Assembly (NCBI GenBank): GCA_038087015.1
Contig: JASBNA010000081.1
Coordinates: 1-64,000, forward strand
From: Cerrena zonata
Lineage: Eukaryota > Basidiomycota > Agaricomycetes > Polyporales > Cerrenaceae
Reading direction: 5' to 3'
Length of the DNA stretch: 64,000 nucleotides
The position numbers were made by a program, and so were the translations under genes. The notes below the pieces were generated by a model. The model was not told where the DNA came from, ran no database searches, and saw only the letters and a program-made list of their open reading frames with translations. Below, in pieces: positions 22,632 to 35,093 of the stretch; the first letter of the stretch is position 1; every line of letters starts with the position of its first letter.

Positions 22632-25600
22632 CTACAACTTGCTGTTGCTGAATGAACCTCCCCTAATGGCGGAGAGCCTCTGGATTGGTTGAAGTTTCCT
22701 CTTGATATCTCGAAGAATAGTCGTTTTCGGAGACCAATCATCAAAGGCATCTCGAAGTTGACCAAATTCTTTGGCAAAGAACATGGCAACTCTTTCATCA
22801 GCAATTAAATCGCGCAGGGACCACGGTATCTACAGAGCCAAGATTAGACCCATCTCGATATCGATGAAAGCATTTTTTAAATACCTCGTAATCATTCTGC
22901 TCATTCACAGCGTTGAAGGGTTCAACGAGAAGGTCCGTGCGGACGTCAGCTCCATCATTCGCCAAGAACATGTAGTCAACCGCCAATCTAGCAGTAAACA
23001 ATGTATTAGTGATAGCACACAGGGTGCATTGATTGTACTCACGAAAAGGTGGCCAGCTCTTCATACGGAGTGGAGTGACCAACGCCACTAAGAGTTCCGG
23101 CTGTTGCTTCTGACAGATGAGCAAGAAGACCGCTATCGGACAAACCAGCGTTCATGATACGTATCAAGAGCACAAGAAGATTTGACAGGAAATCAGAAGA
23201 GCTGAGGAGTCAATATCTCAGTACCGTGACGTTCGACCTAGTTGTTAACCTACTGATATGCATCCCCATCGATATACAAGGCTCTCAAGATACGAGGATG
23301 CGATACTGCGGTGAACAGACCTGAGTATATTGGTACCACTTGGTCGTTCAAAGATGCCACATAGACCACTTTCGCCTAAAGAGGAATGGTATTATGTCAT
23401 CATGCAGTCAGGGTTAGAGAGATATAAACTTACCCCGTGTTCCATCACTGTACGCAAGGCGTTGACATAGTCCTTCGATATCTGGCTTTCAGTGTTCTAG
23501 ATGGGTCATATATTAGAACCTTATGAAGGCTATTACGATCGTAGACCTACCTGGAACTCGAATAGCTCCCGAGCGGCAGCATTTTCGAAGTACTGCAGGG
23601 TCTATTGTCAGATGACCGAGCGCACTGAATGACGACCACATACCTGGATATATGGCTGAAGCAAGGAACTCGTTTTGAGATACCGCAAGGGTCCCAAGTG
23701 TATGCCGCAGAGTGACAAACAACAAATTCTCTGTGTTCGTGCAGTTGAAGCAGGCGCTGTACCTCCAGGAGCAACCATAGCAGCCGTCGTTGTGAGAATG
23801 TCGATATTGCGCGGTGTTAGTATATGACCCTCCCGGATCAGTCCTATCAAGAAGATGAATCGAGACCACGGATCCTTGGGAGTGTGCGGCCACAAAGATA
23901 ACATCAGCAAGATGGAGATCTTCAATCCACTCATGTTTGCTCAGCAGGTGCGCATGAACCCTGAAAGATGAAGAATAAGATTGTCATTCATTTACGTCCT
24001 TTCTACGTTTCAAAAGCAAATTAAACGCACTTAGCGACTTTTCTTGAGATCGTCCCATCCCCTTCTAGAGGGATCTTCGTGATTTTTTTGAACTTGATAT
24101 CATGGTCTTGTTCAAACTTCTCTAATGCCGAGCACGTCATGTCGACAAATTTGTGGCTAGAGGACGGAAGCTATCGAGATTACTCAGTTAAATGAAGTTC
24201 TAGGTGTGTAAATCAGGGAACTCACTCCGCCGGCGATTGTCCTCGTTACCGCACCTGTACGAATATGTTAATGGTGAAACCAAAGTTACCATAGGTAAGG
24301 TATCATGCTTTACCTGGTGACCACCCCGCAACTCCGACTACAACGACCCTGCATTTTCCATCGAGCAAGTAGGGATCCTTCGGGTTGCCGAGTATATCTA
24401 AAGCCTTTGGTAACTCTTGCCCAAATGTAAGAATGTCACGTTGCGGTTGTTCCCGCTCTTTACCCTTGATACTCCCGTGACCAGGTCCGTCACCTGAAAA
24501 CAAGGCGCTGCTAACGAATGAGAATGTTTTCGATAACTTCGATTTGGAGGGTTTGGGCGGCGGCGGCGGTACGTATGATCGGGGAAGTGTACGGAAGGTA
24601 TCAGACCAAGTTGGCAATACCAAATTGGGCTGTTGTGTACGAGCGGGTGTACCAGGTGAAGACAGTGTAGACTTCTGAGAAGGTGTCGGCGATGCAGTCC
24701 GTGGCGGCACAGCAGTTGTTGACTTGGGTTTGGTCGTGTCACGCTTGATAGACTCTGAGTTTGTAAGGGGAGCAGCGGGAGGACTAGACTTCTTGGGTTC
24801 TCGTTTCGACGACTGTGGGCGGGTTGGTGATCCTGGAGGTGATATCGGTGTCGATCCGGACTGCTGCTTCTTTTCCACAACAATAGCGGCAGAGGTGACG
24901 GACGTGTCCGGGGATTTAGATAGTCCCGGAGGACTAGTACTCTCTACAGGTTGTTCGTCATCATCATCAATATCCATAACTTCCATACCGTTTTCATCTC
25001 TATTCGTTGCTTCATCAGTAATGCTCTTCGTTAGAAGCGCTCTGGACATGAAAAACGAAGCCCATCCCGATCGATTTGTTGAGATAGACGACTCAATAGG
25101 ATTCGAAGCCATCGACATCGGAGATTGCTCTATTTCAGGGTTTGATTCAAGCGTCTGGAGGGGAGGTGAGGGCTCATCCCGAGCAAGAGCTTCCTCTTTG
25201 ACTATTTCAGATTCCGTCTTGATATCCCCCTCTGGCTGGACGTCAATCGCTACAGCTGGCTCGGAGGTGGTCGGTATTGATACAGGTGGCGGTGACCCGT
25301 AGTACCAAGCCCATGGCGAGTACCATGTTGAACCCTGACTCTTGGCTGTATCGGCGGAGAATAAGCTTGCAGGTCGTCCCTGTGCATCCGGAGACCCTGT
25401 TTGAGTGGGTAACGGCTCCGGCGAAACATCCGCGGATGCCGTCGGTTTTGCATCACCATGAGCCGTGATATCAGCTGTCGATGGTTGAGGCGTTACGCCC
25501 TCTGGTGTTGCAGGAGTGACGCGCAAGTCCGGACATGAATTTGATTTAGGCAGCGGCGCTGCAGAAGGAGGCTCTGGAGTGTCTTCCTTCAATGGTGCAT

Positions 25601-27084
25601 CCCTTTGGGGCTCGATGGGCTCAACAGATGTTGTCTGGTCTGATGGTTGTGTGCCAGTTGAGCTACCAGCTAAGCCGAGATAGTTCCACCAACTGGAAGG
25701 AGGTACTACTTGCTGTTGATCATGATCCATAGTCGTATCTTTGACGTCTGTTGGTGCGGAATCTGAAGGCGTGTTCTGCTGACTATCCGCAGCTGATCCA
25801 ATTACAATGTCATCTTTATTTGGAATTTCACTTTCCTTCAAAACCGGTGTGCAATCTGTAGGTGCTTGTTCTAAGACTGACGCTTAGCTAATAGGTTGAT
25901 AACATTGTTTTATTGGAATCTTACCGCCATTCGTTGCGGAGAAACTCTCTGTCAAAGCAGATTCGCTCGAAGAATTGGTCACGGCAGCAACAGCTTCATT
26001 CAATGGCATCTTCGGTCGTCCAAGCAAAGGTAACCTCAACATGAATCCACTTGAGGAAGTTGTGTTTAGCGACGTAGTAGACGGCTTCTGATTCACGGTC
26101 GTCCCGCGCAGGGCAGAAGCCGCAACAGTCTCAGCTATTGAAGCTTGATTGTTGGGACTGTTGCCCGAGCTCTTTAAGCTTGGCACTTCATCGTCGACGG
26201 AGGAAATGGACGTTGCATTGCTAGTACCATGCGCTGGGCTGCCTGCAATTTGCGGAGTAGCCGGGGCAGGATCTCGTGGGTACATTGCGGTGGGTACAGC
26301 GATAGGTGCCGTTGGAAGTGCCGACTCCGATGAAGAGAGCTCTGGTACGGCCAGAGCAGTGGGCGGTGCAGTGGAAGTAGGTGATTTCTTGGTATGGGCG
26401 TCGGATCGAATAGTCTCAGAAGACTCGGTAGATGTAGACGAAGTTGCCGCCTTCTCTTTGCCCTTCGATCTCGAGAATGAAGAAAACCAGGATGATCGCG
26501 TCGGCGACGGTTGTACCGGAGGCTCTATACGAGCTTGCGTCGGAAATGGTATAGATAGTTGAGTATCGGAAGGAGTTGTGGTGTTCGGTGACTGCTCGGG
26601 CGATTCTGTGAGGACCTGGGTTTCGACACTTGGTTCCACGCTCATAGGTTCTAACAAAGAACATTGCATTCAAAGTGGAATCTGACAAGATATGAGAATA
26701 CATACCGTCCATTGTAAGGTCAATGATAGCTTCTGGTGCGTTGGGATACTCTGCAGGCGTAATTTCATTTGCGGAAGCAATAGACCCAACCCGAGAACGT
26801 TTGTGGACACTGCTGCTCTCCTCCTTCCCAACACACGATTGGTCTCCTAGAGTAAGTGCAGAAGATATAGATTGCAAACGTTCTCTCTTCCTGGACATTT
26901 CACTGATAAAGCTGGCAGAATCGTCGATACCCACTGCAGGTAAATTATCGACGGCAGAACGGAGTGGAGCACCTTGTTGGGGTTGCGCAAAAATGAGTGA
27001 CACACTGGTGGGAGCTTTGGGTTTCTTCTTGGACGAAAGTGACCTCCACTTAGGTGTGCGATCAGAATAGGTAGTAGTAGACAT
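22632..27084 (-). CDS. YML020W/YMC020W-like alpha/beta-hydrolase with long disordered N-terminus
   Basis: The N-terminal two-thirds (27084 to about 24500) is Ser/Pro/Thr-rich and likely disordered, with short WSSFSRSKGKEK and SSWWNYLGLAG patches repeated as WYSPWAWYYG and WASFFMSR. The C-terminal part is a fungal alpha/beta-hydrolase domain: FGQELPKALDILGNPKDPYL, CRVVVVGVAGWSPG, then VAAHSQGSVVSIHLLDRL holding the nucleophile-elbow Ser (HSQGS), GTLSGVGHSTPYEE and VPWSLRDLIADERVA-like end. This arrangement matches the uncharacterised yeast YML020W family. Introns at about 26690, 25895, 24310, 24210, 24010, 23950 and several downstream keep the frame; the stop is at 22632. Substrate and location are not known. 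The start at 27084 is the first ATG of a long open frame. Confidence 0.87.
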
Positions 27085-27487
27085 GAAGGTAGATGGTAAA
27101 CATCACAGTAAGGTCCGCAGACATTGTTGGGGACGCCTAACACGCGTCGGTGATCTGACGTATTTGGGTTCGTTAAGCGAGTGACCACGATAAGATTAGA
27201 TTGACTTTAATCTTTGAATTCGGGTAAATGTTTAGAAATAGTGGATCCGAGTCTTCAATTGAGCTTGAGCCTTGACTCGGAGATACTAGGAGATACTCTT
27301 TGTGGACACTGAAAGTACTGCTTGGGAAAAATGCAGAGACTGAGAAGAAGTTGGGTTGGGAGGTTGCAAGCGCTCAAGAATTCTGAAAACTTCATGTTTC
27401 TTTCAAATCTCGTTCTTATTCTGACTCCTGAGTTCTTCACGAAGAAGACACATTGTTAGTTAAGTATCACCGTGCCTTACAGAAAGT
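27085..27487. promoter_or_regulatory. Intergenic: promoter of YML020W-like gene and 3' end of AA9 gene
   Basis: 403 bp between the AA9 stop (27488, minus) and the hydrolase start. Both genes are on the minus strand, so this must contain the AA9 terminator and the hydrolase promoter. No defined site seen. Confidence 0.4.
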
Positions 27488-28537
27488 CTAATCAGAATCA
27501 CCCGAGTCATCGGGGTCAACTAAGCCGACCAATGCAACTGATCCTCCCTCAGAATCAGCCCAAACGGCAGGGCCAGGTGGTACATATTGTGTAGCGGGTG
27601 TTTCGTAGATGTTGAATTGAATGCCGGGTGTGGTATCATTGTACGCTCCTGGGAAAGGGACTCCAGCGGGAAGCGTTTCGTTTCCATGTGAAGTGACCGT
27701 GATTTGTGCGCAGGAGATATACATTTGCTGGCAGACTTTGCATCAACATTTTGCAAAACGATAATACTTTGACATGCTTACCACTCCACGGATAGGATTC
27801 TGAGTATACAAGGAGTCGGCTTCATGCAATGCAGCAATCTCGGCTATAATAATTCAAATCGAAGGTTACATGTCGGAAAAACTTAGGAATTGACGACGCA
27901 CTGACCTCTGAATAGATAGTCGCCAGCAGGTAAGTCGGGAACAATAACAGAGTGTTGACCGTGTGCAATAATGAGACGATCGACTGCCCAGGAATCCGTA
28001 TACGCGTCTTCAAATATTTTCACCCAAACATCACCAGTACCGTTGGAGGCAGCGGGTGCGACGTAGACCGCGATGGGGCCGTGGTGTGAAGCGGCAATGA
28101 TGTCATCGTCCTACACAGATGAGATATCAATTTATGAGCAACTCTGGTAACAACTTACTCGGCTGCCAGTAAGATATTATCAGCGACACGTAATGGATGA
28201 TAAATAGCGTGGTTAACGTACGTGTTGTGGTACCACTCAAAGGTCAGCTCATCACCAACTTGAACAGGAACAGACTTGGGTACGGCTGGATTATCCCCAT
28301 CAACAAGTGCATTAACATGATTTCGATTTTGAATAACGTACGGCGATTGTTGACATTGCATGCCATAGCATCCAACGTTAGATCTTTCACAGGGTTGTTG
28401 TTGGGAGGGGAACGAATGTAAATGTTGCGCCCATCTCCTTGGTCAAGACCATTTACCCATACACCCCAGACGAGCGTATGAGCTGTAACTGATGTTGCGA
28501 GACTGGCAAGAATAGCGAGAGTAGCAGAGAACCTCAT
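27488..28537 (-). CDS. AA9 lytic polysaccharide monooxygenase
   Basis: Secreted copper enzyme that cleaves cellulose or related beta-glucans oxidatively. The signal peptide [19 protein letters not shown] is followed directly by [11 protein letters not shown], so the mature protein starts with the copper-binding His of the histidine brace. Then come [47 protein letters not shown] (second His in SHHGP), [21 protein letters not shown], and [14 protein letters not shown] with the axial Tyr. Introns near 28350, 28200, 28100, 27900 and 27770; one exon between two of them is only 4 nt (28159-28162). No CBM1 is attached; the C-terminus is an acidic tail. All expected active-site residues are present, so it looks functional. 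Confidence 0.95.
28159..28162 (-). other. 4-nt micro-exon in the AA9 gene
   Basis: CCGA (minus strand) lies between ...GGCAG and GTAAGT. Joining AAC-AC, CCGA and GAC-GAT-GAC gives the family-typical HNTRDDDII. Without it the frame is lost, or a poor GTTAAC donor must be used, giving HNTYDDD. Confidence 0.75.
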
Positions 28538-30629
28538 GGCGTAGTTTCTAGATGGAACGATGTCAAGCTTGACTATAGCAAGTTGAGGGTTAAGTACTTC
28601 TAACACGGATGACTTGACGGTCGTTCGACCCGGACGAAGTTACATATATTCCGAGAGGTATTTCCGTGCAGAATGCGGCCAGGAGTGAAATACATAGCTC
28701 GCGGTGGCCGACATACGGGTTACAAGTCATTTGGGCTTGATAGGTTCTCTACTGTATTGTAGAATCACATCCTTGGTGTCGAAAGTAGAAATCTTATTAG
28801 CCCAGTTAGCTCAGAAGGTTACCGAAATTGAGGCCTTTCGATTTCCCGAAACCTTAAAGCGATACAACTTGTCTGAAGTCGATTCAGTCGAAGGCAATCT
28901 AGGAAGTATATCACATCATTAGCAGCGAGTCCATTATCCAAGGAATATCCGCAGATTCACCTATATATGATTGAGGCATTAGTAATAATAGAGAAACGAC
29001 TATTTCAGAGCGATTTCCGCTCGTATGAGAGTTAACGTTAACATGGAAATTATTGAGAGTACCGCTCTCCGCACGGGAAAGGTCAAATGTTGAGTAAACG
29101 TATGGTGCGATGTACTTATAGCCCAGAGAGAGATATCCTAGTATATAGCAGCGAAGTACCCTCGACCAGTATAAGCCGCCATAGCTGAATTAGATTGGAA
29201 CAAGACAGAATGGTCAGACATACAAGAGAGAGTCGAGCCTTACGCACGTTACGAGGAGAAGCTAATTCTTTTGCCCATCATCGTGTCAGCCCGACAATTT
29301 TGGCTGAGAAGTCAAAGGGAAGGAATGACGTCGAGGAGCCAGAAGAATGTACTGCGAGATTTTCTAGAGACACAAGACATCGCATGACCATACCGTCATA
29401 GGATGCCTAGCGGGTAGTAGTTAATGAGCGTGAAGTCGAGCTATAGAGATACTGTATGCGGAACAATATTGAGAAGGAGTGGAGAATGCCTGCAAAGTTC
29501 ACTATATGCGGGGATTAGTAGTTTAGTGCAGCGAACAAATTACAGTATTATTGCGTGCATACAAGACGTCCGAGTCCAAGTTATATCTTGAAAGTACTAC
29601 GCTCAATATAGCTTAACTTCCCTCATTGGGCATGGCAAAAGACGTATCATCATGAACTATATTGAGTCAGATTTAGACTACGTACCACTGGGGCCATATA
29701 CAATTGCTTTGACGGTCCTTGTCCAAGTAGGCCAACCGTTGGTGAGCCAACGCATGTCCCGTCCGCCGGCAATAGCTACGAATCAGAGCTGCCTAGGCTC
29801 TTGGTTGGTGCGTGTTTAACTGAATTGTGGCAAGTTGTCAGCGAAAGTCTTGACAAACCGAACCGTCGGGACCCAACTTAACGGATTTCAGTTTTTAAAA
29901 CTCCGCGGCAATGAGCTCACACCGAAACGTAAATTCGGAGTCAAGCGGTGTCTGATCTCGATCTAACTCAGATTATCAGGAGTCCACCGTGACTGTTCTT
30001 TCGTCTTTTAACAATCCTTTCGTACGTTTAATGCTACAGTTGAAGCTGGTCTTGCTCTTGGATGCTGTCTAATGGTCTTGTGGGCCATATGTTATGGAAG
30101 ACAAACCGATAGATGGATCAAGAAGGGACCACTAATAAGCAGGCATTGACAATGCTGACGATGCCCAGAAACAGCGTAGTACTCCAGCTCTTCCTGGTTC
30201 CATGACCTTTGTCATATGATTTGCGCCTGCTTGCAATGGGACCTTCTCAGACTCACCCCCAAGATATGTCTTAGGCTCTTAGCTCAGAACGGCACTCTTG
30301 CTGATAGAATGCTGAGACACCTCGGCCAAATGTTCAGACAATGTCCAACACATGCATTGTCATATATAATGTCGCTGATGGACAAAAGGGGTAATGCTTT
30401 GCAGTCTCTTTGACGGGTTTCTAATGAAATTTGGAATGCATTGAAATTCTGACATGTGGTTGTCAAACAGATAGCAGCATTGTCCGGTCTGGGTCCCCCG
30501 AGACAAAACGCTCCAGGACACAATAAAGAGGACTTCTGGTATCGGTTTGATATTTCCTCTCTCTTACACCCTTCGAAGGTCTAGACTTGCCTGCTATTCA
30601 AAACTGACATAAACGTTTCGCGTGTCACC
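28538..30629. other. Gene-poor divergent intergenic region
   Basis: 2.1 kb between the AA9 start (minus) and the start of a small orphan gene (plus). Short frames at 28704, 29195 and 30216 show no motifs. The near part probably holds the AA9 promoter. No repeat with clear ends, tRNA or transposase was seen. Confidence 0.4.
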
Positions 30630-31619
30630 ATGGTACGAGCCCCGACGAATTTCATAGAGAATTACTAACGGAACCATACAGGAAACAATAAGCAGAGTAC
30701 CGTTTCCAGCAGAGGAATATACTCTTTCTGAACTTCCATATCCTTTGAACGAGCTCGCAAAAGCATATCTTGGCGCAAGGGCACTCCGGGCATCTCGTCC
30801 CAATGACGCAACACTGATACCAAATGAAGCCCAACAGGTGAGTACATCCCGCTGTTGACATAAAGATACATGCACTCACCATCGCAGAGAATCGAAGCAT
30901 GGCTAGTGCGGCGAGGTGTTATTCCACCCTCTGCTGAAATGTTGGTATGCCAAGACCGTAACTATATGCCGTGTTTGTTACCTTTATTAACAACACTGCG
31001 CAGCACGAGTGGCGACAGGAGAATACTACAGACACTACACCTACTGCGGAGAATCCTTCTACCCGGAAGAGGGAACGCCCAAGGGTAACGCTCTTCACTA
31101 CAGCCCTTCGAACCGCTCGGTACCGGCTGCGTCGCCATTCTGACCCCCCAAAGTCCCATGCAAGTGCAGCTTGGAAGAAGAAATTCATCAATGTGTTTAC
31201 AAGACCCTTTGTTCTGTCTAAGGACTTACTCGACTCCAGTCAAGAATGCACAGCCACACCCCTGGATCAGAACACTGGAGACGACCTGATACGTGGAATC
31301 CCTGAGGAAAACTTGCCCAGCATTCTTACGAATGACACTGGTACTGATTCGCTTGCGGACGATGACCAATCGAGTTACTTTTCTGTGAGATCTTGTGACT
31401 GCTTTGGCGAGGTAAGATCTGATGCAACCACTCTTTGCACCGTCTGACTTACTCCGGTAGTCTGGTGATGATCTGCTTAATTCTACCTCATCAAGTTGTG
31501 TCGAAATCCGACCCTCTTATTCGTTAGCTCGTCGTGCCTCTATTTCTGTGGAACCTGAAGCCATCCCCCGTGACCCCTTCCCGATGCGACCTGTCTGGCT
31601 ACTTGGAGTTACTTATTGA
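30630..31619 (+). CDS. Hypothetical protein; first intron directly after the start codon
   Basis: Exon 1 appears to be only the ATG (30630-30632), followed by a GTACGA...ACAG intron to 30681. Coding then runs ETISRVPFPAEEYTLSELPY, NELAKAYLGARALRASRPND, an exon RIEAWLVRRGVIPPSAEML, HEWRQENTTDTTP, a basic stretch TALRTARYRLRRHSDPPK, AAWKKKFINVFTRPFVLSKD, and an acidic Ser-rich tail ending VWLLGVTY. Introns near 30839-30890, 30943-31003 and 31411-31460 all hold frame. No signal peptide, membrane span or known domain. The consistent splicing supports a real gene, probably a lineage-specific one. Function unknown. Confidence 0.6.
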
Positions 31620-32718
31620 CAATTGAATTGTCTGTTCCCAATGTGCTGGTTGCCGTCTTGTCCAATTGGAATTGGTAACGCCCCCCTTGGGTTGCTATAT
31701 CCGTGTATACGTTTCAGGATGACCGCAGGACAACGCGAAGATCGTCAGAATGTTGGCGCGATTCGATTCTTCACGTCGCCATTCGTCGTTGGGACCGTCA
31801 CGAAGTATGTCCGCCTGTTTTTGGTGATGCCACATCGCTGAAAGTAGCACATCGTCTATAAACAGCGATCGACAACATACAAAAGTACACTCCGATTTCC
31901 GCATATCTACTCAGTTTCCATGTACTCCCGTAGCACTGACCAGTCCGTCTATACGCGTATTGGAGATGGACCAATCAAAGTGCATGGCAAACGCACCAAT
32001 TGTGACCGACGATTCAAACAAGCGCGGAATCTAATCTTCAACTTCCTCGAAAGCCAAGAAAGGCGATGTTGCTTCGGTGATTTTTCCAACGGTGTGGATA
32101 CGACGAGTAACCATTGCCAAGATGAGACTTCCAAGCTTCTATTACACTTTGCCGCTCCAGTAGTTATGTTTACCACCACCACCTTCTACCTCGAAAGGTC
32201 CTGTTAAAACCAGGTTCGACTTGGCTCTTGCAACGCATTACTCAATGCGAGCGGTCGCAAGGATAAAGACGGTCCAATTCATTTCGAGTCGAGACTCTCG
32301 GAGAGAGATAAAGACATACGGGCTAACCGTTGATCCCGATTGGTTTCATCAACTCATTTCTCTCATTTCGCATCCGTTAGAAGATGTGATAGAATCTTCT
32401 CGCCTTTGGCCTCCTGCTTGGCATCGTGGAGTGATGCAGTGTTCTTGGCACGATTACCGCGTCGCAAACACTTTGGCGACACTAAAAAGGGGACTATAAA
32501 ACACAAGGCCCCGTGCTTGGATCAAATTCTTGAGCACAATCTCTTCTCTTCTTCTTGTGCTTCCCGGCCCACCATTTAGAGCGCAGTGCGTCTCATCCTT
32601 TCTTTCTTCCGAAACATAACCCACTTTACGGTCCTTACCTATATCCTCTCTCCTCCCAAACTACAGAAGCTGGCTTTCGCTTAACCCCCGCAGTCACACT
32701 CTTTAGAAAATTCTCAAC
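31620..32718. other. Intergenic region upstream of TDT transporter
   Basis: 1.1 kb without a supported gene; the frames at 31623, 31920 and 32221 lack motifs. The right end is the transporter promoter and a pyrimidine-rich 5' UTR (about 32540-32700). Confidence 0.4.
32495..32500 (+). promoter_or_regulatory. TATA box candidate for TDT transporter
   Basis: TATAAA in ggactataaaacac, 219 bp upstream of the start codon and followed by a CT-rich leader, an arrangement common in strongly expressed basidiomycete genes. Confidence 0.5.
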
Positions 32719-34600
32719 ATGCATCAGTCTGTTTTCGAGCAAGATCGTGAAAAACCCCAGGTCGGGTCTCTGGCGCGTCGGATTCATGGATGGTCTTGGC
32801 AGGCGGTATGTGATATGATTGAGGCTGCGGTCGACGATGGTCACTGACGATTCGCCTAGTTCCCCATTGGAATGGGTACAGGAGCCGTATACGTGACGTT
32901 GTCCGGTCTGAAGAGTCGATCGCCAGCGTTGATTACAGTTGAAACTATTTTCTACTTCCTCAACATTGCGTTGTTCTTGTTGAACTCAACAACATTGCTC
33001 CTGCAAGCGTTGTGTATGAAACCGTTATGCTCTTGGCCACTGCCTGAAACTCATTCAATATGTAGTGTACCCCAAACAAGCATTGCGCCTAATCAAGGAT
33101 CCGGTTAAAGGTGTTTTTGTACCTCTCATCGTACGTATAGATCTCATGTAATTCGTTTCTTGTTTCACTCACTTCACTTCTATTCAGGTACTTTCGTTCG
33201 CCACTATTATCATCGGTACTATCAACTACGCGGTACCAACAGGTCATGTGCATCCCAATTTCGTCTATGCGTTGTTCTGGTGAGATAGAGATATTGTATG
33301 CATTTCTTTCGAAATTGGTCGCTCAACTGGTGTTCTTCTCAGGGTCTACTTGAGTTTCGCCCTCATTGTGTGCTTCCCAATGCTCATGATTTGGTTCAAC
33401 AAGCCTCATGATCTGAATACATTTACACCTGCATGGGCTTTCTTGGTATGTCGTATGTTTGTATACAATACATTTCACTTAACGTACTCGACGCATAGGT
33501 GTTCCCGTTGGTGAGTAACAACAGCCTGAACCGAATCAATCAGACTAACTTTCTATTGCCAATAGATGCTTGTCGGTGTCGTGTCATTCAACGTTCTGAA
33601 AGTCATCCCCGCAAGCGAGCCCCGAGCGATTGGTGTGCTTCTTGTTGGATACGCGTTCCAAGGTGGGTAATGATCAGCATGTACCGCATCAATCAAAACC
33701 ATCTAATTTATTTTTCTGGCAGGTCTTGGTTTCTTCATGACCTTCTTCTACATCTGCATCTACATCATTCGGTGAGAATCAGAGATATATTCTATCACGT
33801 GGTAGTAATACTGACTGATGGCGTTGACAGAATCATGACGGTAAGTACCAACGTTCATGATATGCGTTGACAACTCGCACTAAACCCGCAGTAGACCGGT
33901 TTCCTCGATGGCCATCAAGCAAACGGTGCTTTCGTCGCATGTGGTCCCCCTGGATTCACTGCTCTCGCATTGATTAATCTCGGGAGGAAAGCACAAGAAA
34001 TGTAGCACCTCTTATTTCCATCAGTTTCACTTTAACTGATCATCGCATTTCTCTGTTACTGTTTAGCTTGCCTCTACATGGTTTGGTCTCTCAACAAGCT
34101 GGTGAGATTTGGTTCGCTGTTAGCGTGATGTCGGCGTTATTGCTGTTCGGTCTGGCGGTATTCTTCTTCTTCTTCGGCGCTCTCCCCTACTGGTTCAAGG
34201 TCCACAAGCATCTCCATGAAATTCTTGGCTGTGAGTGATCATCTGATTTCCGTATGAAGGAATCCCAAACTGACTTGCATGTAATCCGAAGGCTGGGCAT
34301 TGACTTTCCCCAACGGTAAGGTCTACATTTGATAGGGAATACACACTGTCTAACTTGCATTCTACAGTTGGTTGGATCGCAACTATCCGTGCTCTTGGTG
34401 ACATCTTTAACCTAAACGGTTTCTTCGTATGGCACACCATCATGGCTGTGCTTATGTGTACTGTTTGGGTCGTCCTCATCCTCCTTACTATTCTTGCCTT
34501 CTGGAAAGGCAAGATTTTCTATGCGAAAGATGAGGATGTCATCAAAGACACAGTCGGTGATGTTCCCAAGAAGCAGAGTGAATCTTCCAGCTACGTTTGA
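32719..34600 (+). CDS. TDT-family (SLAC1/Mae1/Ssu1-type) membrane transporter
   Basis: Ten-helix plasma-membrane transporter of the tellurite-resistance/dicarboxylate family, whose fungal members export sulfite (Ssu1) or carry malate (Mae1). It starts MHQSVFEQDREKPQVGSL; helix 1 is FPIGMGTGAVYVTLSGL. Further segments include FYFLNIALFLLNSTTLLLQA, LSFATIIIGTINYAVPTGH, ALFWVYLSFALIVCFPMLMIW, AFLVFPLMLVGVVSF, FFMTFFYICIYIIR, ACGPPGFTALALINLG, MSALLLFGLAVFFFFFGAL, CWALTFPNVGWIATI and MAVLMCTVWVVLILLTILAFW. The conserved GPPGFTALAL lines the pore in this family. About ten introns splice in frame, so it looks intact. Whether it moves dicarboxylate, sulfite or another anion cannot be told from sequence. 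Confidence 0.88.
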
Positions 34601-35093
34601 TTCGGACACTTTCCAACTCTTTTCGCCCTCTCTCGGACCGTTCATCATCAGCGTTTCAAACTCTTTACTCGTTTCGCTTTGTTTGGACACTTCTCACAGC
34701 TCGATGTCGGACGTTGCCTTTTGCATATTAGAGACTTTTTAGAACCATCCACAAACTCCACATAGATTGCGCATTTTCTCGTTTGACCTGCACCGCCTGG
34801 TGAAGACACCATACCTCGCGCCCGTGTACATAGGCAGATTTATTCAGTTCATAGGCTAATCGGTATCTTACCTCTGTATATAAATGTACGCGTGAGAGAC
34901 CCAAAGTAATAGAATGCCAGTCGCCCTGGTAGTTGCTCCGCGATCTTTAGACTTGAAGGGTAGTCAGGAAGTGCAAACCCAGATGGGGTGATATACTGGG
35001 ATTCTGCGATCATCAGGTTGTAAGTCTTCGTCGTTGCTACTGAAAGGTTCCATGTAATACACTGAGAGTCCATTGAGAGGGTGTTTCAAAGCT
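34601..35093. other. Intergenic, convergent 3' ends
   Basis: 493 bp between the transporter stop and the ARPC5 stop. Only short unsupported frames; likely the two 3' UTRs. Confidence 0.45.

Noticed and set aside
24724..25302. 192-residue plus-strand frame inside the hydrolase gene
   Set aside because: Antisense shadow of the long Ser/Pro-rich exon; low-complexity mirror composition and no motif.
26149..26562. 137-residue plus-strand frame
   Set aside because: Antisense shadow of the disordered N-terminal exon of the YML020W-like gene.
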